A stretch of 64,000 bases of DNA from Endozoicomonas sp. Mp262 (GTDB lineage Bacteria; Pseudomonadota; Gammaproteobacteria; Pseudomonadales; Endozoicomonadaceae), in assembly GCF_025643335.1 (NCBI RefSeq), contig NZ_CP092489.1:186001-250000 (forward strand). Direction: 5' to 3'. Below the pieces are notes generated by a model that saw only the letters and a program-made list of their open reading frames with translations, had not been told where the DNA came from and made no database searches. Shown here in pieces: positions 49,101 to 59,376 of the stretch (within the stretch, counting starts at the first letter, position 1; each line of letters starts with the position of its first letter). Position numbers and translations under genes: made by a program.

Positions 49101-52100
49101 CCATAGCCTTCAAAGATGGCGGTATCATTATCACCACCACCATCCAGTAGGTCATTACCTGCAGCACCATAAAGCGTATCATCACCATCACCGCCACTGA
49201 GGGTATTGGCTTCGGCATTGCCCCTGATAGTATCGTTCTCATCACTACCAGAGACATTTTCTATATTAAGCAGTGTGTCTGATGCGCCATCACCATCATC
49301 GGAGGCTGTTTCTATGGCAAGGTCAACGGTAATGCCATTGGCGGCATCCGAGTAATCGGCCACATCCCCTGTGCCAGCACCGCCATCCAGGGTATCATTG
49401 CCACCGGCACCATAAAGGGTGTCATCAGCATTGCCCGCCCCCCCATCAAGAATATTCTGGTTATTATCGCCACTGATAGTATCCTGCCCGGAACTACCAA
49501 TAATATTTTCAATACCATATAAAAGATCCTGGCCACCATCACCGTCATCAATGGCATTATTTGTAGACAGGTCCACATCAACCCCGGCTGCGGCCTGATC
49601 ATAGCTAACCGTATCACTGCCCTGGCTCGTTGGGGTGGTTCCTCCAGCTACTGTCTCACCATAAAAACGGTCATCCCCAGCACCACCTCGCAGTAAATCA
49701 TCACCGGCATTGCCACTCAGGATATTATTGCCATTGTCGCCTACCAGGGTATCCCCGTTGCTCCCCCCCGTAACATTTTCAATATCAATTAAGACATCTT
49801 CACCAAAATCAATACCGTTGCTATTGGTCAGGGTGCCGGTTAAATCAATAACAACAACACCATTACTGTTTGAATAGTCTGCCGTATCACCCTGCGACTC
49901 TGAAGCTTCGCCACCATCCAGGGTATTGCTGCCGCCGCGGCCACGAAGAATATCGTCACCACCACCACCCTCCAGGGTATTACCCACTGCGGTACTGCCA
50001 TAAAGAGTGTCACCCGCACTGCCGCCAATAATATTTTCAATGCTGATTAATGAGTCAGAGCCTGTAACAAGATTGGATGCGGTACCTGCATCAAGATCGG
50101 CTGTTACGGATGTTGAATTGGAGCTATAGCTGGCGATGTCACCATTGGTTTCCAAACCAGTGCCACCATTAAGAGTATCGTTACCACTGCCACCGGTGAG
50201 CGTATCGTCGCCATCTCCGCCCAAAAGGGTGTCGTCGTTACCACCACCACTTAAGCTATCATTCCCGGCATTACCGGTAAGAACATTAGCATCGGTGTTA
50301 CCTGTAAGGGTGTCATTGCCAGTACCGGCCAGGATATTCTCTATCCCTGAAATGGTATCCTGGCTTCCTGTACCATCATTGGCAACGGTTCCCAGACCAA
50401 GGTCCACTTCCAGGTTAACGCCGGTGATAGCACTGTAATCCACGGTATCACCACGAATTTCGTCACCTTCCCCACCTCTCAGGTCATCCTGGCCAGCACC
50501 ACCGCTTAGGGTGTCATCGCCTGAGCCACCATCAAGAATATCATTACCTGCTCCACCCAGTAAGCTGTCGGCACCACCATTACCTTCCAGTGAGTTATCA
50601 TCAGTATTTCCTCCCCCTGAAACACTGATAAAGTCATCATGATCACTGCCTTTTATATTTTCAATATTGATCAGGGTGTCGGTATTGCCAAAGCCATCAT
50701 TGGTAGCAATATTATTCCATAGCTGAATACTGACACCGTTACTTGCCCCGGTGTAATCCGCCGTATCCACTTCGCTGCCGGAACCGCCATCCAGGGTATC
50801 ATCACCCGCCCCTCCCTTGAGGGTATCGCTGCCATCCCTGCCCTCAAGGTTATTAGCCGAGGCATTCCCTGTAATGGTATCCTGCCCGGATGTGCCAATA
50901 ATATTTTCAATATTCCTCAGAACATCCTGTCCGCCATCACCGTCACTGGAAGCCTCTTCATTTTCCAGGTTGACCGCAATCGCTGCACCGGCACCACTGT
51001 AATCAGCCGTATCGCCGGCTACACCATGCCCTCCACCATCCAGGGTATCTTTCAGATTGCTGTCAGCAGGATCATTCCCCCCAACTGCGATTAGTGTATC
51101 GTCCCCTAAACCGCCATTAATAATATTGGCCTGGGCATTACCAGTAAGCGTATCTCCATGATTGCTACCCGTGACATTCTCAATACTTATCAGGATATCC
51201 TGGCCATCGGCCGTAATAACAGGGTTGGCAGTATCAGACAGGTTAACAGTAATGCCTGAACCCGCATCAGCATAACTGACCGTATCCCGACCATCCCCGC
51301 CATCAAGAATATTGGTGCCACCACCGCCACCCAGGGTATCATCTCCCCTTAGCCCCCGAATGGTGTTATCTGTGGTATCTCCAAGCAGTACATCTCCCTG
51401 AAGCTGCAAGTCTGTACCTTCCAGGTTTTCTATACCCTGAATGGTATCCCTGCCACCGGTGCCATCATCGGAGATAACCCCATCACTTAAGTCCACATTG
51501 ACAGCACTACCGGTAATAGAGGCAAAGCTGACAAAATCAATACCACCCCCACCATCAATGGCATCATCTCCCTCACCGCCATCAAGGGTATCGTTTCCTG
51601 ATCCTCCTTGCAGGTCATCATTGCCTGCCCCACCCCGGAGTAAATCTGCATTTTCCCCACCTAAAAGCGTATCATGCCCGGCATCACCATCTAGCGTGTC
51701 ATTGCCGTCTAATCCTGACAGGACATTACCATTAATATCGCCTGTCAGAGTATCTGCAAACCGGGTTCCTGAAAGGTTTTCAATCCCGGAAATGGTATCT
51801 GTATTACCAAAGCCATCGGTAATCTGGGAATCCCCCAGATCGACATCAACCCCCGAAGAAAGCGAAGCATCTGCAAATTCAATAGTATCCGAGCCAACCC
51901 CACCATTAAGGATGTCACTTCCATCACCCGCTTTCAGGATATCATCGCCAAGACCTCCATCCAGAGTATCCCCTCCCAGGCCGCCATCAAGGGTATCTCC
52001 CCCCTCACCGCCGGTGAGAATATTATTCTGGCTATCTCCCGTCAGGGTATCTTCAAAATCCCCCCCCAGCACATTTTCTATATTTGTGATAGTGTCGGCT

Positions 52101-53950
52101 CCACCGGAACCATCGCTGGCTGTACTATCAATCAGGCTAACGGTAACAGAAGACAGGGCATCACTATAATCAACGGTATCCCCTGCTGACTCATTGCCTG
52201 TGCCACCATCAATCGTATCATCCCCAGCATTGCCACTGAGCATGTCATCCCCATCTCCACCCTGAAGCTGGTCATTGTCGTCTCCACCGACAAGGGTGTC
52301 GTTACCTGTCCCCCCATTGATAACGTCATCCCCGGCATTTCCACTGAGCGTGTCATTACCGCCCCTACCATCAAGGGCGTCATTTCCAGCCGCACCAGTG
52401 AGCACATTAATCGAGCCATCACCACTCAGGGTATCGTCAAACTGGCTGCCTGATACGTTTTCAATACTGATCAGGGTGTCTTCAAAACCAAAGCCGTCAT
52501 CACTGGCTATACCCGCCTGAAGATCAACCACTACACCATGATCAGGCTCGATAACACTATCTGAAGCATTAGCGTCACTATAATCTGCGGTATCCCCTAA
52601 ACTATGCTCACCCCCATCAAGGGTATCCACCCCGCTTCCACCATTGAGGATGTCATCGCCATCTCCTCCCGAAAGGGTGTCATCCCCAACCCCGGCGTAG
52701 ATAATGTCATCTCCGGATCCGGTACTGATAACATCAGGGTTTTGGCGTAAATTAAAAACAAGTGCCTGTAAGCCATTTACTTCAAGGTCCAGATCCTCAA
52801 AATCTTGCGTATCCCGGACAATGGCAGGCACATTAAACGTGTTACTGGAACCATCCTTATAAGTAATGGTAAATGACAGGTCAAAAGTAGAGGTTTGCTG
52901 CTGACCGTTCAGCGGGTAGCTTACAATAAAGGAATCATCCGGAACCGTGATGTTGCCACTACCATCATCTGTTCCCTGGTGAACAGAAAAACCTGCCGGT
53001 AACCCTGATACCGTGATAGTGTCAATATCTGCCGAGTTCCCTACCCCCTCCAGGTTAACCTGCCGGCTGGTAATTTCAGAGTTAAAAAAATTGCTGTTAT
53101 CTCCTGAAATTTCCAGGTCATTTGTGGATGAGGAAAAATCTATAACTTCATTTTCTGTTTGAAACTCAAAAGACGGGCTTAGGGCTGAATCCTCTGACCC
53201 TCCTCCCCCAATATATAAATTACTACTCTGGGTTGCTCCCACATTCGTTAAGGTGGCCTGAAACTCAATGTTGATTTCAGCATCTGTGGGACCAATATTT
53301 GGATTTTCTTCAACAATAACAGCGGAAGAGGATGAACTGGAAGAGTCCGTTGCCTCCAGGCTTTCACTAAACTCTCCCTCATTGGGATTTGGCTCCGCTG
53401 TCTGCTTTTTTAACTCATCCGCTTTCTTTGACAGCTTTTTGCTGCTTTTTGATTTTCCCTTGGAGTCGGCAGGCTCACTATAGGACTGTTCTTCCTGCTG
53501 CCCCTCAGCTGCATCACCTTCCTCTTCACTCTCTCCTTCGCCCTCCCCCTCGGACTCTGCCTTTGATTCAGGAAGCTTGAGTGCCAGACTTTCTGCTGCT
53601 TCTGACTCAACAAAGGTGGCATTAGAAATAAAGTCATCGCCACTGATGACCGTTCCATCTGCAAATTTAAACTCAAGGGGCTGCTCCGTGGCTGTCATTA
53701 CCCCACCGAGTAGTAATGTAACCTCTACACCATTATCAAAGACAAGAACAAAGTCTGGCCCCCTAACCTCCAGCTCCACTTCGTCCGGGTTGAAATCAAC
53801 AATATATTGAGTATTGGCAATAGCAGGCTTGATAAGTGATGCAGCAGCGCTTATTTTTTCAATATTCCGACTACTGGTTAACTCTGCTTTCTGACTTTCA
53901 ACAGCCTCAGTTTGCCGGGCACTTTCACCTGTGCTGGAATCATCAGCCAT
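28187..53950 (-). CDS. Giant RTX-repeat type I secreted protein, probable adhesin (SiiE/LapA-like)
   Basis: One uninterrupted gene of 8587 codons. The start ATG is preceded by AAAGGA. Residues 1-125 form a folded N-terminal region ([20 protein letters not shown]). Residues about 125-250 are a Glu/Ser/Lys-rich linker with a Ser run near 205. Residues about 250-400 are a beta-rich domain. From about 400 to 8465 the protein is a near-continuous array of GGxGxDxLx calcium-binding nonapeptides. These are organised in modules of roughly 100-120 residues, each with GDTADYS, a VTVDLS strand, DTLxxIENVxGS and DTLTGDxxxNxLxGG. The last 120 residues lack RTX units and end in TITVNFL, as in type I secretion signals. 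I estimate 70-80 modules and about 0.85 MDa. I noticed no Cys. No LapG-type cleavage site was recognised. Adhesion is inferred from size and context; no lectin or enzyme domain was found. Confidence 0.93.
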   Translation of the reverse strand: MADDSSTGESARQTEAVESQKAELTSSRNIEKISAAASLIKPAIANTQYIVDFNPDEVELEVRGPDFVLVFDNGVEVTLLLGGVMTATEQPLEFKFADGTVISGDDFISNATFVESEAAESLALKLPESKAESEGEGEGESEEEGDAAEGQQEEQSYSEPADSKGKSKSSKKLSKKADELKKQTAEPNPNEGEFSESLEATDSSSSSSSAVIVEENPNIGPTDAEINIEFQATLTNVGATQSSNLYIGGGGSEDSALSPSFEFQTENEVIDFSSSTNDLEISGDNSNFFNSEITSRQVNLEGVGNSADIDTITVSGLPAGFSVHQGTDDGSGNITVPDDSFIVSYPLNGQQQTSTFDLSFTITYKDGSSNTFNVPAIVRDTQDFEDLDLEVNGLQALVFNLRQNPDVISTGSGDDIIYAGVGDDTLSGGDGDDILNGGSGVDTLDGGEHSLGDTADYSDANASDSVIEPDHGVVVDLQAGIASDDGFGFEDTLISIENVSGSQFDDTLSGDGSINVLTGAAGNDALDGRGGNDTLSGNAGDDVINGGTGNDTLVGGDDNDQLQGGDGDDMLSGNAGDDTIDGGTGNESAGDTVDYSDALSSVTVSLIDSTASDGSGGADTITNIENVLGGDFEDTLTGDSQNNILTGGEGGDTLDGGLGGDTLDGGLGDDILKAGDGSDILNGGVGSDTIEFADASLSSGVDVDLGDSQITDGFGNTDTISGIENLSGTRFADTLTGDINGNVLSGLDGNDTLDGDAGHDTLLGGENADLLRGGAGNDDLQGGSGNDTLDGGEGDDAIDGGGGIDFVSFASITGSAVNVDLSDGVISDDGTGGRDTIQGIENLEGTDLQLQGDVLLGDTTDNTIRGLRGDDTLGGGGGTNILDGGDGRDTVSYADAGSGITVNLSDTANPVITADGQDILISIENVTGSNHGDTLTGNAQANIINGGLGDDTLIAVGGNDPADSNLKDTLDGGGHGVAGDTADYSGAGAAIAVNLENEEASSDGDGGQDVLRNIENIIGTSGQDTITGNASANNLEGRDGSDTLKGGAGDDTLDGGSGSEVDTADYTGASNGVSIQLWNNIATNDGFGNTDTLINIENIKGSDHDDFISVSGGGNTDDNSLEGNGGADSLLGGAGNDILDGGSGDDTLSGGAGQDDLRGGEGDEIRGDTVDYSAITGVNLEVDLGLGTVANDGTGSQDTISGIENILAGTGNDTLTGNTDANVLTGNAGNDSLSGGGNDDTLLGGDGDDTLTGGSGNDTLNGGTGLETNGDIASYSSNSTSVTADLDAGTASNLVTGSDSLISIENIIGGSAGDTLYGSTAVGNTLEGGGGDDILRGRGGSNTLDGGEASESQGDTADYSNSNGVVVIDLTGTLTNSNGIDFGEDVLIDIENVTGGSNGDTLVGDNGNNILSGNAGDDLLRGGAGDDRFYGETVAGGTTPTSQGSDTVSYDQAAAGVDVDLSTNNAIDDGDGGQDLLYGIENIIGSSGQDTISGDNNQNILDGGAGNADDTLYGAGGNDTLDGGAGTGDVADYSDAANGITVDLAIETASDDGDGASDTLLNIENVSGSDENDTIRGNAEANTLSGGDGDDTLYGAAGNDLLDGGGDNDTAIFEGYGRAVIGTLADGSDGVVTNTSDSETDTLRNIENLTGTSAYGDTLTGNSVDNILSGEGGSDTLSGHVGNDTLQGGDGNDLLNGGAGNDRFEGGNNIDTVTYAGSGSAITVNLAGATGSDGVGGTDTFSSIENVTGGNAGDTLIGDDAVAGNVLNGADGNDTLTGGGGADTLIGGEGGEGANGGDTVDFSDTGSNGITANLADGTATDSQGNNDVLLEIEHITGTDDGDSITGDADRNILKGMEGDDVLVGGEGTDTLDGGTHGSTGDTADYSAATDTEHLAIDLGGSTATDQFGDTDTLINIENVTAGAGDDSLTGNSSDNVLTGNAGDDVLSGGSGSTTGSDTLDGGTHGVAGDTADYSQTTVAVEVDLSASTNQVREGATYTDTLVDIENVIGTDLQDTLIGDGQANELSGGESDDVLKGNGGADILRGGDDDDTLEGGAGADSLEGGDGNDSADYSNNSAGVTVDLSLGSNQVFENNTATDTLSSIENVIGSNFADILSGDGMTNTLSGGEGDDTLAGGAGMASDTLDGGTTGESIGDTADYTGASGALEVDLSGGDTTTADISGEFSDVLVSIENIRGGDHGNTLTGNNDKNILRGGTESDTLSGGGAEDTLEGMAGADTLVGGDGADTLDGGAETDTADYSINTAGVTVDLSLASNQVTENGITTDTLVSIENITGSGHDDEISGNSLVNVLKGESGSDTLSGAGGNDTLEGGNHDDTLRGGSGSDTLDGGEGTETSGDTADYSDHANAITVNLVNGNASDGTGDIDTLQNIENVTGSQFGDDITGDGQGNILSGGSDGADILRGEGGDDILQGGDGADTLIGGTGNDSFEGGNGLDTASYEGTLADVTANLQTGIGSDGTGGTDTFTNIENLVGGDGDDTLIGRNDLTVGNTLSGGDGNDLLTGGSGNDTLVGGGDSDTVDFIDGADGITVNLASGTATDSAGGSDVLQQIEHVIGTDDTDSITGDQFANKLQGMEEDDVLVGGEGDDTLDGGTHGSNGDTADYSAATATEHLTIDLGGSTATDQFGDTDTLINIENVTAGAGNDSLTGNSSDNVLTGNAGDDVLSGGSGANTGADTLYGGTHGAAGDTADYSQTTVAVEVDLSASTNQVREGATYTDTLVDIENVIGTDQQDTLTGNNQINELSGGENDDVLRGNGGADILRGGEDNDTLEGGAGADSLEGGDGSDSADYSNNSAGVTVDLSLGSNQVFENNIATDTLSSIENVIGSDHGDTLSGGTGTNTLIGGGGDDLLAGGDGQADRLDGGTTGESIGDTVDYTGISGSLEIDLSAGVTTSAQISGESPDVLVSIENIRGGDHGNTLTGNSLENILRGGAGVDTISGGLAADTLEGMAGVDTLSGDGGDDILDGGEGSDILQGGLGADILRGGIDTGSPDADTADYTGAFGAVTVDLSAANPQAVVAGDATDTLESIENITGSGHADELSGNSLVNVLKGESGSDTLSGVGGNDTLEGGNHDDTLRGGSGSDTLDGGEGAEASGDTVDYSDHANAITVNLVNGDATDGTGDIDTLQNIENVTGSQFGDDITGDGQGNILSGGSDGADTLSGGGGDDILQGGDGADTLIGGTGNDSFEGGNGLDTASYEGTLADVTANLQTGTGNDGAGGIDSFTDIENLVGGDGDDTLIGRNDLTVGNTLSGGDGNDLLTGGSGNDTLVGGGDSDTVDFIDGASGITVNLASGTATDSAGGSDVLQQIEHVIGTNDTDSITGDQFDNELQGMGEDDVLAGGEGDDTLDGGTHGSNGDTADYSAATATEHLTIDLGGSTATDQFGDTDTLINIENVTAGAGNDSLTGNSSDNVLTGNAGDDVLSGGSGATTGADTLDGGTNSVAGDTVSYSGNSAGVEVDLSAGSNQVKEGAVFTDTLIDIENIIGTIHADTLTGDAEVNTLSGGNDNDILKGNDNNDTLTGDGGNDILNGGAGTDSLAGGIGQDTADYSDNSTSVTVDLTVNRATENGVLTDTLSSIENISGSAQGDTLIGDGSANTLSGNGGDDVLVGGEGADTLDGGTASETMGDTVDYSAVNKAINVDLSIANPKGNIAGEASDDLISIENIWGGSQQNTLTGNNDNNLLRGGALADTLTGNGGNDTLEGQAGSDTLIGGEGADTLDGGEGSDTLQGGLGADVIRGGTDTGSPDFDTADYSGAVGKLTVDLNAANPQAVVVSDATDTLESIENIIGGGFGDEISGDGVVNILRGEGGNDTLSGGGGDDTLEGGDQDDTLRGGDGSDLLRGGEGNEPLGDTVDYSNHGRSITVTLNTGSGSGEATDSTSDIDTLEGIEHVIGSNFGDSLTGDAEGNTLNGGFGADTFKGGAGNDTIIGGDDANNDTLTYDGVSGNITVDLEDQSVNNDGEGGQDTVSGIEVFIGGSGQDTIRGDSTNQTISGGQDNDNLDGRAGSDTLNGNEGSDVLSGGAGQDYLNGGSGEDTADYRYLTTTSVTVDLANGDNGHDGKAIEGSITENLDSIENVFGGGADDTLYGSNVANDLMGNGGDDTLRGGLGADVLDGGTEEDTADYSQDSGAVNINLGGISTDGSGAQDSLISIENVIGSNQADSLTGDGNANELRGGQEADFLSGEGGADNLLGESGNDTLRGGDGADTLDGGSSGVDTADYSQDSNGVVVDLSVENGATPATATDGWGQTDTLRSIENVIGSQYGDTVTGNDGVNLLQGGDGADSLIGGGQNDTLQGQEGADVLKGGTGSDTLDGGTTGGSDTADYSDESGVVIADLSAATPEATQDGTGSSDRLISIENITGGSNNDQLTGDNNVNTLDGSAGNDTLIGGRGDDTLIGDNGVDQDTDTVDYSSSDLNVIVNLVTGEAQDGFGGNDKLIGIENVIGSDGNDSLIGSQYDNELFGMGGSDTFSGGQGDDIFRGGSDGADTNTVDYGAAAGGIVANLTAGQATDDGDGGQDQFFDIDHIEGSAHADSITGDGNDNTLIGNASDDTLSGRAGDDRLEGGADDQATTGIGDTADYTLAANAVTADLSINKAINDGDSGQDDLIGIENLTGSNNANGHDSLTGDSNNNIIKGLMGDDVLVGGSGSDSLEGGDGSDNLVGGIGADSIDGGDGSGVDTVDYSTDGDANSDGIGVIVDLSAVSNHATDGSGSIDNITRVENVKGSNFRDTITGTSGVNTLEGGQQDDTLAGLGGADTLDGGTNGSYGDTADYSLASGLIVADLSGSTDTVSVTGDATDILINIEHITGSNFGDTLSGDGQTNVLLGGEGTDTLSGGAGGDTLEGGNHQDVINGDQGADTLRGDDGNDILSGGANDDILEGGDDADTLLGGSGSDQLDGGQGIDTVDYGSETNGIITDLITSQSTGGSGGTDTLTGIENVIGGSGNDSIVGDGAINILQGKDGQDTLHGGGEGDTLQGGNNGDTLFGDGGNDTLEGESGNDTLDGGTGNDTLNGGGNEDTADYSLASGSVVADISGTSDSATIGGSETDALISIENIAGSHQADIITGDDNINTLIGNGGADTLFGNGGNDRIFGNDGDDNLVGGLGSDTFEGGEGAESSGDTVDYSNHGRSIVASLETGSVTDGTVDTDILNDIENLKGSQLADTLTGDLAGNILEGENDNDLIIGQGGNDSLLGGNGDDVLRGGTGADTLDGGAENGTGDTADYRDASGAVHADLSSATPQAVVSGDATDRLISIENLRGSDFIDTLTGDNNNNAIYGGLQGDTLQGNGGIDRLFGEEGDDTLTGGAGVDTLDGGSTAETHGDTADYSAETTAVTINLLNQNLNNDGQGNRDTLTEIENLVGGSGDDTLSGDNENNTLTGNTGNDILEGRGGNDRLVGSAGSDVDTANYENAAGSVTADLSSQSAAIDGDGGSDDLIDIENLIGSDHSGGDTLTGSNEVNVIQGRDGNDRLIGLGGNDTLEGENQNDVLIGGAGTDTLKGGNGTDTADYTSAGGSVTVNLTLGSNQASNDGDGATDELESIENITGSSGYADTLTGDGSTNLLQGLGGDDTLSGGGSADTLEGGSGSDSLDGGDANDLLKGEAGNDSLQGGAGADILEGGDNDDTLTGNAGNDTLRGNSGNDTVDYSSVSGSVNASLVGGASGEGEATSDGDSGRDTFEGIENIIGSNQGDTLKGNSGANTLEGRDGSDALNGGLGDDSLVGGDGAGADRVEYDDAPDKVIVNLSMQSASGGAGNDTLIGIEDIRGSSHDDTLTGDNNVNVIEGLDDDDLIRGEGGADTLYGGSHNDTLYGGADADTIAGDANDDTISGGAGNDDLSGGAGFDTLDYHDYTANLVIDLNSSQVNAGASDIDSISGFEAVDSGSGNDQLTGTNAANLLNGNSGTDTLTGGAGNDTLNGGLLSDWFIEGAGNDTIDGGDQVSVDTVDYSNLGAGQSVTVTLVQGADGSAVSGGDTDILRNIENVVGSGEGDTLTGSAAVNTLVGGTGDDTLIGGAGNDSLDGGDATDLDTADYSSNSSAQSIVINLGNQALNQDGLGGVDTLSGIEVIRGGAGNDQITADGEDNLLYGNHGEDILDGAGGADSLYGGEADDTLRGGDGADYLDGAGGTGDTADYSGATVTIEASLASNTAKENGVSTDTFSGIENLRGGQQSDTLTGDSGANKIEGNEAADTITGGAGNDSLYGNAGNDYFIEGEGNDSIDGGSESDTVDYSGVTGSGLTVDLDNDSGFDTGFSNLNSLPGSDTLKDIENIIGTGQDDSITGNDEVNSLDGGSGDDTLVGMAGDDTLDGDAEGSGGDTASYSYQSNSVVINLANDTNNNDGHGGRDRLVDIENVTGGSNNDTLTGDNQNNTLDGGSGNDTLAGGSGSDTLNGNGGSDTANYSNATNDLSIDLSAGTVTVNDTLGGTDRLISIENLVGGNHKDTLTGNDSANTLLGGDDTDNLRGLDGADTLEGGDGADTLNGGNHADILRGGDQNDTLIGGAGADNLQGGAHTDTADYSAQSSSVIINLVNQAVNNDGQGGQDSLTDIENITGGSNNDTLIGDNQVNVLTGNNGNDILSGGGAADTLLGGENDDTLLGGAGADTLEGDNGTDTADYTGHSSRVVATLTDGGGGSGSVTDQATSDVDTLIEIENLTGSGSGDTLIGNDLVNILMGGDGADTLKGGDGADVLRGGNVTTDTSNSDVADYSGATGSLTIDLANEEATNDGFGNRDDVIDIERVIGTSQADSIRGDAAGNSLSGGDGDDTLYGAGGVDTLVGGNHAGTVDTVDYSSAAGAVNVDLLNTRANNDGDGATDRLFGIENVIGSSEGDTIAGDNNNNQLDGGAGNKADTLIGNGGDDTLLGGGGDDFFEGGDGNDILNGGDGNDSVDFSTFTGQLTIDRSGGGESFNVVLGVGNTDTLISIENFILGEGDDHIIGDDQNNVYGGGIGNDTLEGRGGDDTLSGNEDDDVLQGGDGSDTLDGGEHAGDNDVLDYSDVTNAGSHLTIDLNASTVVDVGRGTDTIANFESVFGGAGNDRITGTAEVNTLDGNNGADILYGGGGSDTLIGGSSSGTGDRVDYSSHGSGITVTLGALGNGSATDGVDTDTLLGIEDITGSSHGDTLNGNDATNVIDGGNGADLIRGNGAVDFIDGGLGIDTIYGDGGSDSIDGGEGGDTLYGGEDIDTIRGEAGNDTLYGDAGDDRLVGGSGNDVLDGGANDAGGDTVDYDGSSAITVDMTLSVNQVSNDGQGGQDTLVGIENIIGTANNDTLIGNSDNNRLEGWNGIDIINGNGGQDSLVGGSGNDTMDGGSDADTLEGNGNDDLLTGGQGDDFIKGGNNNDTLLGGTENDTLWGENNNDILDGGAGDDTLDGGGGIDTLLLTDAGITQAVDINLSAGSASNDGYGSSDSSISGIENVTLGVNGGTVTGNASVNVLTGNTGVDIFHGNDNNDTLLGNDGNDSLYGDAGSDSLVGGIGNDTLEGGADGDILEGNENNDLLKGDDGDDQLFGHAGVDVLEGGNNNDTLEGGDDGDTLSGGSGNDILRGQGEADTLNGDAGNDTLEGGDGIDVLNGGNDSDTLIGGNDNDTLNGDAGEDTLEGGAGNDSLDGGSGSSDWADYSSSAGSVNADLSDLVGTNAEDGTGTNDTLTNIENISGGSAADSLTGDSNVNHLVGNGNDDVLSGAAGADILEGGAGNDILIGGTGNDSLDGGEHAGDNDTVDYSDDAGNVVVNLSLAQQTATDGNGDTDTLSGIESARTGDGNDTLTGDGSANTLEGNDGNDVISGGDGDDSLNGGDDTDTLNGGKGNDVINGGSGADDLLDISTATHAINVNLSTREASQDGYNTSDSSGNINGIEHVTGGGLADVITGNGARNILTGNGGSDYLSGAFGNDTLFGNAGADTLEGGSSDDILYGGDAGDTGGNDDTAWFYNGAAVKVNLSGSVVTTTTGENLAANSAVGDGNDQLYGIEHVMGSFSSDTIIGDSGVNRLEGNSGDDTLRGGGGNDTLDGGDDDNGDMVDYSTAGSGGVTVDLDAGSGSGSGEGTDTLINIENIHGSDFGDTLTGDSGDNWINGAEGDDILFATAGDDTLDGGDAADTDTVNYSTITGGVTVTLAETANDGSATKSGGTDILRDIDHVVGTDGAGGQDTLTGNSGVNHLQGGEGDDTLSGGAGADILDGGSNHETRGDTVDYSQDSSGVTVNLSAGFGTDGGGAMDTLSLIENIRGSDHADLLQGSHGFNGTTANNIIDGRGGDDTIFGGMGADTLSGGNDNDTLNGNQDNDILEGNAGDDVIHGGFGNDTLDGGNNTAAGDTLDMVGNVTDPGDTPDDIVVDLSSTVDGEGYITVNKSYGGGMVTGTDRVKGFENVTTDHGNDTLTGDSGNNVLSSGRGTDTLNGGAGADTLNGGDDGDTLHGGIDTVVDILNGEGGNDTLTGFAKDQLLGGAGDDVLSVNLAALQDSATVIDGGTNTATGDTLQLGDGVTYNLSSYKDLIDNMEKIDFTGGNADTINISINDTDDISGANSLTIDVDNGGTDSVTVTDYTTLDTTDPNQHVYSDGTNTITVNFL
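28550..52740 (-). repeat. RTX repeat array of the giant protein
   Basis: On the minus strand the DNA repeats GGxGxDxLx codons almost without a break, with a module period of about 300-360 bp. On the plus strand the same DNA appears as long runs of CC-rich codons with spurious open frames. Most modules differ by many substitutions, but some are nearly identical, as at 43600-46700. Confidence 0.9.
43600..48800 (-). repeat. Higher-order tandem duplication of about 2.2-2.3 kb within the giant gene
   Basis: Three corresponding anchor points lie at 43733, 46016 and 48233, spaced 2283 and 2217 bp. Copies one and two are almost identical for many hundred bases, for example 43600-44420 against 45885-46700. 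Copy three is clearly related but more diverged. Each unit holds about seven RTX modules. All spacings are multiples of three, so the reading frame is kept. Confidence 0.85.
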
Positions 53951-54254
53951 GACTGATCCTTTGAAGAAGTTATACCTTAGTTTTCTTAAGATAAAATTCG
54001 ATTAAAATTTACACTTCTCTCAAAACAACAGCCACTCCCGCCATCTAATAATAAATGACGGGAGTATCAGAGATGTAAAAAACAAAGACTTCTTTTAATA
54101 GTTATAGACACACTATTTCAGTTACTCAAAACCATATAACTTTAATTGATTTTATTTTTCATATTTTACTGTTTAATTACTTTTTTTAAGCATATCACCA
54201 GTTATCTCTTTTTATTTATCATTCGATAAATAAATAAAGCTTATTGTGATAATA
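53951..54254. promoter_or_regulatory. AT-rich divergent control region between the giant gene and the oxygenase gene
   Basis: About 300 bp, strongly AT-rich. An inverted repeat ACTCCCG (54034-54040) and CGGGAGT (54059-54065) lies about 84 bp upstream of the giant gene ATG and could be an operator or an mRNA hairpin. Many TTTAAT and TATAAT-like patches make promoter calls unsafe. AT-rich silencer proteins such as H-NS act on SPI-4, which makes this region a candidate for similar control. Confidence 0.45.
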
Positions 54255-55367
54255 ATGACCATGAAGAATAATATACCTCAGTGGGGAACTCCCGCTCCCT
54301 GGTTCCACGGCCACACACTATATAATTCAAAGTTCGCTTTCTCCAGTCTTGGAGGGCGGTTCGTTGCACTGGTTTTCCTGGGTGATTTTTCATCACCCGT
54401 TGCTACAGAATTTATCGATCATGTGTCAGAAAAATGTCCTTCTTTTTCAGATGAACATGTTGTTTTATTTGCGGTGACATTAAAACAACAGGATCAATAT
54501 CACGTTCAGGGATTAAAAGCATTTCCAAAACAAAGAATTTTTTATGACCCAAACGGCTATATTTCTGAACAATATGGTGTTATCGATAATAGCAAAAATC
54601 AGTATCACCCAGTTTGGTTGATACTAGACCCCACCTTACGAGTCTATGCAACAGGCTCAATTCTGGAACCTGAACAGTTTATCCATCAGCTTAAACAACT
54701 CCCCCATCCAGCAATGCATGCAGATAACCACATTGAACCCTGGGCACCTGTTCTGCTGGTGCCAAGAATACTGGAACCAGAAACCTGTAAAAAACTTATC
54801 CACTATTACCGGTCAGGCAAGCCAGATCCTTCCGGATTTATGCGAACAGTAAATGGTAAAACCACAGCGTTGCAAGACCCGAATGTAAAACGAAGAAACG
54901 ACATTACTATCGAAGACAGTCATCTAAGGGATCATATCAAACACAAAATACGCACCAGGCTGGTGCCAGAAATAAATAAGGCCTTTCAATTTAATGCCAC
55001 ACGAATTGAGCGCTATATTGTCGCCAGTTACAAAAGCCAGGATAAGGGTTTTTTCAAAGAGCACCGGGATAATACAACCAAAGGTACTGCCCACAGGCGC
55101 TTTGCCGTTTCCATCAACCTGAACAGTGATGAATATGAAGGGGGAGAGCTATGGTTTCCGGAGTATGGCTGTAGAAAATACAAACCACCTACAGGCGGAG
55201 CCATAGTCTTCTCCTGCTCATTAATGCATGCTGCAACGCCTGTGACCACAGGGGAAAGGTTTGTTGTGCTCCCATTTCTTTATGATGATGCAGCGGCAAA
55301 AATACGGGAAGAAAATAATAAATACCTGGATCAGGGAGTCGAAGCCTACCGGCAAGACTCTGATTAA
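54255..55367 (+). CDS. Peroxiredoxin-like domain fused to a 2-oxoglutarate/Fe(II) prolyl-4-hydroxylase-type oxygenase
   Basis: About 370 residues in two parts. Residues about 1-155 have a thioredoxin/AhpC-like fold (GTPAPWF, FVALVFLGDFSSPVATEF, FYDPNGYISEQYGV). The peroxidatic Cys position of the PVCT-type motif is Ala, so peroxidase activity is unlikely. Residues about 160-345 are a 2OG-Fe(II) dioxygenase with the iron ligands in FKEHRDN (HxD) and LMHAATPVTTGERFVVLPF (distal His and 2OG-binding Arg). Such enzymes hydroxylate Pro or other side chains. Starts at 54246 (GTG), 54255 or 54261 are all possible; no clear ribosome site decides. The gene is divergent from the giant RTX gene. Modification of that protein is an attractive but untested idea. 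Confidence 0.82.
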   Translation: MTMKNNIPQWGTPAPWFHGHTLYNSKFAFSSLGGRFVALVFLGDFSSPVATEFIDHVSEKCPSFSDEHVVLFAVTLKQQDQYHVQGLKAFPKQRIFYDPNGYISEQYGVIDNSKNQYHPVWLILDPTLRVYATGSILEPEQFIHQLKQLPHPAMHADNHIEPWAPVLLVPRILEPETCKKLIHYYRSGKPDPSGFMRTVNGKTTALQDPNVKRRNDITIEDSHLRDHIKHKIRTRLVPEINKAFQFNATRIERYIVASYKSQDKGFFKEHRDNTTKGTAHRRFAVSINLNSDEYEGGELWFPEYGCRKYKPPTGGAIVFSCSLMHAATPVTTGERFVVLPFLYDDAAAKIREENNKYLDQGVEAYRQDSD

Positions 55368-55453
55368 TCGGAAGGTGCGGACGCTTGCTCTCATACCAAA
55401 TCGCATCCTGCACAGCCTATCAAGCTACGATAATTATAGCTATGTGCCCGTAA

Positions 55454-56152
55454 TTAATTTGTACTTCTATATGCCTCTTCAAATAATTGAAGAACAGGAT
55501 CATTCTCCGGATACTGGAAATTCAATGCTATTTTTAACTGTTCCAAGTCTTTTATCTTTTCATTTTTTGGCAATTTTTCATAATCCCTGAATAGCTCAGG
55601 TTTTTCGCCTTTTTGCCACGAGTTATGCTCCATCCAAATTTCATGAAACCTACTTGCCAAGCTATTGATACTGGCAACACCTGTAATTTCTTTCTTTTCT
55701 ACAGCCACTGCATATTCCTCTGCAAGGGCACCATTTAATTTATAGGCCAGGCTCGGAACAATCTTTTCTGCTGGTTGGTTAATATCTTGCTTCAGCTTAC
55801 CATCTTCAACTTTCAATTTTTCCAGCCCTTGCCCCTTTAGTTCATTCAAATATTCCTCAGCAGTTTTCCCCTCTGCAACAGGGACTTCTTTAAATCTTTC
55901 AGCCTCCCTCCCATTATCAGCAATATACCCTTTTCTCCAAGCCTCATGCATGTTATTAGTTAGTTTGGTCGCTAAATCCACAGCCTTTGTCTCTGCCAAA
56001 CTAACTTTCATATCAGATAATTGACGTTTATCTAGCGTCTTGTCTTGAGGTAATTGACGACTATATGCCGTAGTATCAGACTTCTCCCCTCCTTTTTGTT
56101 CATTTAATGTCGTATCAGGCACTGAAGTATGTGATCCAGGAATGATTTTCAT
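55454..56152 (-). CDS. Hypothetical protein with two RyR-like repeats
   Basis: A 232-residue hydrophilic protein without a signal peptide or membrane helices. Two related segments stand out. LTNNMHEAWRKGYIADNGRE begins at about 60. LASRFHEIWMEHNSW begins at about 165 and is followed by FRDYEKLPKNEKIKDLEQL. The second resembles the RyR domain pattern (HxxWM, then Y..LP..EK..D). RyR domains occur in ryanodine receptors and in some bacterial proteins, where their role is poorly known. The N-terminal 50 residues are polar and low in complexity, as in some secreted effectors. The gene stands alone between the oxygenase and the transposon pile-up. Both the RyR match and any effector role are tentative. 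Confidence 0.6.
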   Translation of the reverse strand: MKIIPGSHTSVPDTTLNEQKGGEKSDTTAYSRQLPQDKTLDKRQLSDMKVSLAETKAVDLATKLTNNMHEAWRKGYIADNGREAERFKEVPVAEGKTAEEYLNELKGQGLEKLKVEDGKLKQDINQPAEKIVPSLAYKLNGALAEEYAVAVEKKEITGVASINSLASRFHEIWMEHNSWQKGEKPELFRDYEKLPKNEKIKDLEQLKIALNFQYPENDPVLQLFEEAYRSTN

Positions 56153-56384
56153 AAGACTTCCTTTTTATTTCATTATTATTTATTAAATAATTTATAATAA
56201 TTCAATACATTTACAAATAAAAATTTAATCGTATATACATGCTATCAGAGTTATCTCATTCCCAGCGTCCAGAGGTTATCGCAAAAGTATGCTTTGTTTT
56301 AACCACAAAGACACAGAGGCACAAAGTTTTCTTGTTTTGTCCCTTATCAGGAGCAAAAATGATAAAAAAAACGCTTTTCTCTGT

Positions 56385-58055
56385 CCTGAATCCGTGAGTT
56401 CACTGTAGCCCAACTCCTCTGGATCAACCACAAAACGTAAGTTCCAAGTTAAAATGCACCCACTCTAATTTTCACCACCTGGGTGCATTTTTGTGAAACT
56501 GAAAATTGAACAATCACAGACGGAATTTTATACACCGGTCGCAGGGCTTTATTTCGTTGGTCATGCACTCAACAAAAAGACAGCGTTAAGCAAATCCCTG
56601 CGCAAAATAAAAAAAAGGCACCGTATCACTCATATCGACCTGATCAGAGCTTACTGCGGCCAACTGGCTCAGGGTAAAAGTGATTTTGATAATGTTGATA
56701 ATAACCGGGATAACGACTGGTTCCGGTTGGCAATGGGCATTAAACAAATGCCTTCAGCCAGCCGCTTAAGACAGCGTTTCAATGAAGATGCCGCCCAACT
56801 GATTCCTTTCATCGAGGACAGCCTTACCGATGTCCTGGTTAATCTTCAGGTGCCCGTCACACCCCTTCCGAAAAAACTCGATAAGAAGCAGCACATACCA
56901 CTGGATATCGACGTATTCCCTATGGATAACAGCAATACCAAAAAGGAGGGGGTCGAGTACACGTATAAAAAATTCTTTGGTTATGCCCCTATTGCCGCTT
57001 ACTTTGGCTGCGAAGGCTGGTGCCTGGGATGTGAATTACGCCCAGGCTCTCAGCACTCCCAGAATGATTTTATTGGCTTTTTACAAGCAGTGCTGCACCG
57101 CAGCCGACGTTTGACCCGAGCGCCTATTCTGGTTCGCCTTGATAGTGGCCACGATGCTGAGGAATCGCGCCGGGAAATCGCCGGGTTCAAAGGTGTGAAT
57201 CACATTATCAAGCTCAACCCAAGAAAGTATCACACCAAGGAACACTGGCTCCCCATTTTTGAAGAAAAGCAAGTCAAATGGGAGGAGTCGCGTCCAGGAA
57301 AGAGTTATGCGACACTCTCAACCGTCTATGAAACCAACTATGGTAACCAGCGTCTGATTATTCGCATTATCAAGCGTACCACTGATACTGTAGGGCAGAG
57401 ATTTCTGACACCCGATTATGAGCTGGAAGGATGGTGGACAACACTCAGCGAAGCTGACTACAGCGATGATCAGATCATTAATCTTTATGAGGATCATGCG
57501 ACCAGCGAGCAGTTTCACAGTGAGTTGAAGACTGATATGGATTTAGAGCGCCTGCCTTCAGGCAAGTTTGACACCAACGACCTGGTGATGTGTTTGGGTG
57601 CACTGGTCTATAACATTCTGCGCTACATGGGGCAGAGTTGCTTGCTCGGGCCAGATGCGCCGGTACGTCATAAAGCCAAACGACGCCGGTTAAAAACCGT
57701 GATACAGGAACTCATCTACCTGGCTGCCCGTCTTCTGAAAAAAGGACATCAATACCGGCTACGCTTTGGTCGTTACTGTCCTGGTTTCAGGTCTTTCCAT
57801 CAATTAATAAGCCAGCATGCACTTTGTTGATTGAATAGCGAGATAGAAAAAAATGCCATAAATGAGAAAGTACTGTATTGATAACGGTAGGGCTTCTTTC
57901 AACCTGTCTTCAAGTTTGATGATATTTTGATCAGCATTTATGCTTAAAAACGACATAAAAACACTTCAATCAATAACCCGAGTTATTTTCAAAGGAAAAA
58001 ATTAATCAGCACATTTTCAAAACTGCCGGGCAAATCAAGAAATCACGGATTCAGG
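56385..58055 (+). mobile_element. IS1380-family insertion sequence
   Basis: A 1671-bp element. The ends are CCTGAATCCGTGAGTTC on the left and, reversed, CCTGAATCCGTGATTTC on the right. Both are flanked by TCTGT (56380-56384 and 58056-58060), a 5-bp target duplication. It carries one complete transposase gene. The 225 bp between its stop codon and the right end are non-coding. Confidence 0.88.
56493..57830 (+). CDS. IS1380-family transposase
   Basis: A 445-residue DDE transposase. Key segments are PLDIDVFPMDNSNTKKEGVE with the first Asp, RLDSGHDAEESR with the second Asp, and YEDHATSEQFHSELKTDMDL with the catalytic Glu. These follow the IS1380 order, and the length is normal. There is no frameshift or internal stop. 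The upstream palindrome TGCACCCA...TGGGTGCA near 56454-56488 could form a hairpin that limits expression. Confidence 0.93.
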   Translation: MKLKIEQSQTEFYTPVAGLYFVGHALNKKTALSKSLRKIKKRHRITHIDLIRAYCGQLAQGKSDFDNVDNNRDNDWFRLAMGIKQMPSASRLRQRFNEDAAQLIPFIEDSLTDVLVNLQVPVTPLPKKLDKKQHIPLDIDVFPMDNSNTKKEGVEYTYKKFFGYAPIAAYFGCEGWCLGCELRPGSQHSQNDFIGFLQAVLHRSRRLTRAPILVRLDSGHDAEESRREIAGFKGVNHIIKLNPRKYHTKEHWLPIFEEKQVKWEESRPGKSYATLSTVYETNYGNQRLIIRIIKRTTDTVGQRFLTPDYELEGWWTTLSEADYSDDQIINLYEDHATSEQFHSELKTDMDLERLPSGKFDTNDLVMCLGALVYNILRYMGQSCLLGPDAPVRHKAKRRRLKTVIQELIYLAARLLKKGHQYRLRFGRYCPGFRSFHQLISQHALC

Positions 58056-58181
58056 TCTGTGTCTTTGTGTCTCCGTGGTGTAAGCGCCAATTTAAACCCA
58101 CCTTAAAACTCCAAATCAAAAAAGTTAGGTTTTCTATTTTTTAGGAAACCCTAAGTAGTGTATAGATTGCTTTCGAATAAT

Positions 58182-59230
58182 TTAACCATCCAGTCGGACA
58201 GTATTAGAAAATGAGATCATATACTCCTCTCCAAATGAAAAAAGCACCCGTTCAACTTCTTTTTCAAATTCCGCAAAGCTCTTGATTGACAAGAGGTTGA
58301 GCCATTCATACTTTATTTTCCTCCACAGGATTTCAATCAGGTTGAGCTCAGGTGAATATGTTGGCAGAAAGCAGACCAGCAATTTCTTTTCAATCATCCA
58401 GTCATCAATTCTGGCACAAAACTTTTTGCTGGTGTGAATGCTGGCATTATCCACCATAACTACCGTGTAACGATCATTTGAGCTGTATTTTTCATCTGCC
58501 ATTTTCTCTGCAAAGTCATCAAAGGCCGCAATCACCGTATCGCTATTCACTGAACCCACAACAGGATAATGAAATAGCTCACAGCTTCGGTTCATAAACC
58601 CCAGTACGTTGATGCGTTTACTTTTGACTGATGGTATTCTGAGCTGCTTTCCTTTTTCCTGCCAACCGTATGGCACACAAGGTTCCTGGGTAAAGCCGGA
58701 CTCATCAAAATAAAATAAATTGATTAACCCTTTGCTCTCGGCTTCCTGGGCATCTTTCAGAGCAGTTTTACAGTCATGGAATTGCTCTTCGTCCCGTTTA
58801 TGTTTGCATGATTTACGGAGTCTTTTGTAAACCAGCCCTGCTTTTTTACAATGTTTGCCAGAGTAATTTTTGATGAAGATTTACCGGTTTCATCCTCGAT
58901 CTTGGATTTGACATACGATAAGCGACGAGGCTCTTCAGCCACTAATTCTTTTATGCGTTGCACTTCGGATTCGTCATATATGCACGGCCTACCGCCACCA
59001 TGCCCCTTGTACAAGGCACGAATACCATATTCTTCCCAATCATCAATCCACTGAGAAGCAGTTTGATATCTAATTTCAAGTATTTCGGCAATTTGCTCAA
59101 GGGTAAAGCCACGATTGCTCAATAAAAGGCTATGGGCTCTTTCCCTTATACATCTCAGAGGTCCGTAGTGTTTGGCGAATTTCAAAGTTAATAAAACAGC
59201 TTCATCAGTGATTGTAGTGACGTACTTCAT
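58182..59230 (-). CDS. IS630-family transposase read through a -1 frameshift
   Basis: Two frames together encode a complete IS630 protein of about 349 residues. The first frame starts at 59230 and gives the helix-turn-helix part (RCIRERAHSLLLSNRGFTLE, then QIAEILEIRYQTASQWIDDW). At 58841-58847 the minus strand reads A-AAA-AAG in the first frame, a classic -1 slippery heptamer. After the slip the frame continues AGLVYKRLRKSCKHKRDEEQ and FYFDESGFTQE, then MVDNASIHTSKK and LPTYSPELNLIEILWRKIKY, which supply the catalytic D, D and E. Terminal repeats and the TA target could not be placed with confidence. It may be a programmed frameshift or a simple mutation. Confidence 0.85.
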
Positions 59231-59376
59231 AGGGAGAGGGATTTAAAGACCAGTACTCTCTTTATAATAGAGTAAATGTATCATTCAATAGCTATCTGAT
59301 CGTTAGATCAAGAAGTAGATTTCTCGTACTGGCCGAACATCCAGTTTATTTGAAACCAAACTATGACCTACTTACT

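Noticed and set aside
28578-53810. Dozens of plus-strand open frames of 60-250 codons across 28.5-53.8 kb
   Set aside because: They are antisense shadows of the repetitive giant RTX gene. They are repetitive, Pro/Ser- or Ile/Thr-rich and unlike any family, and they lack ribosome sites.
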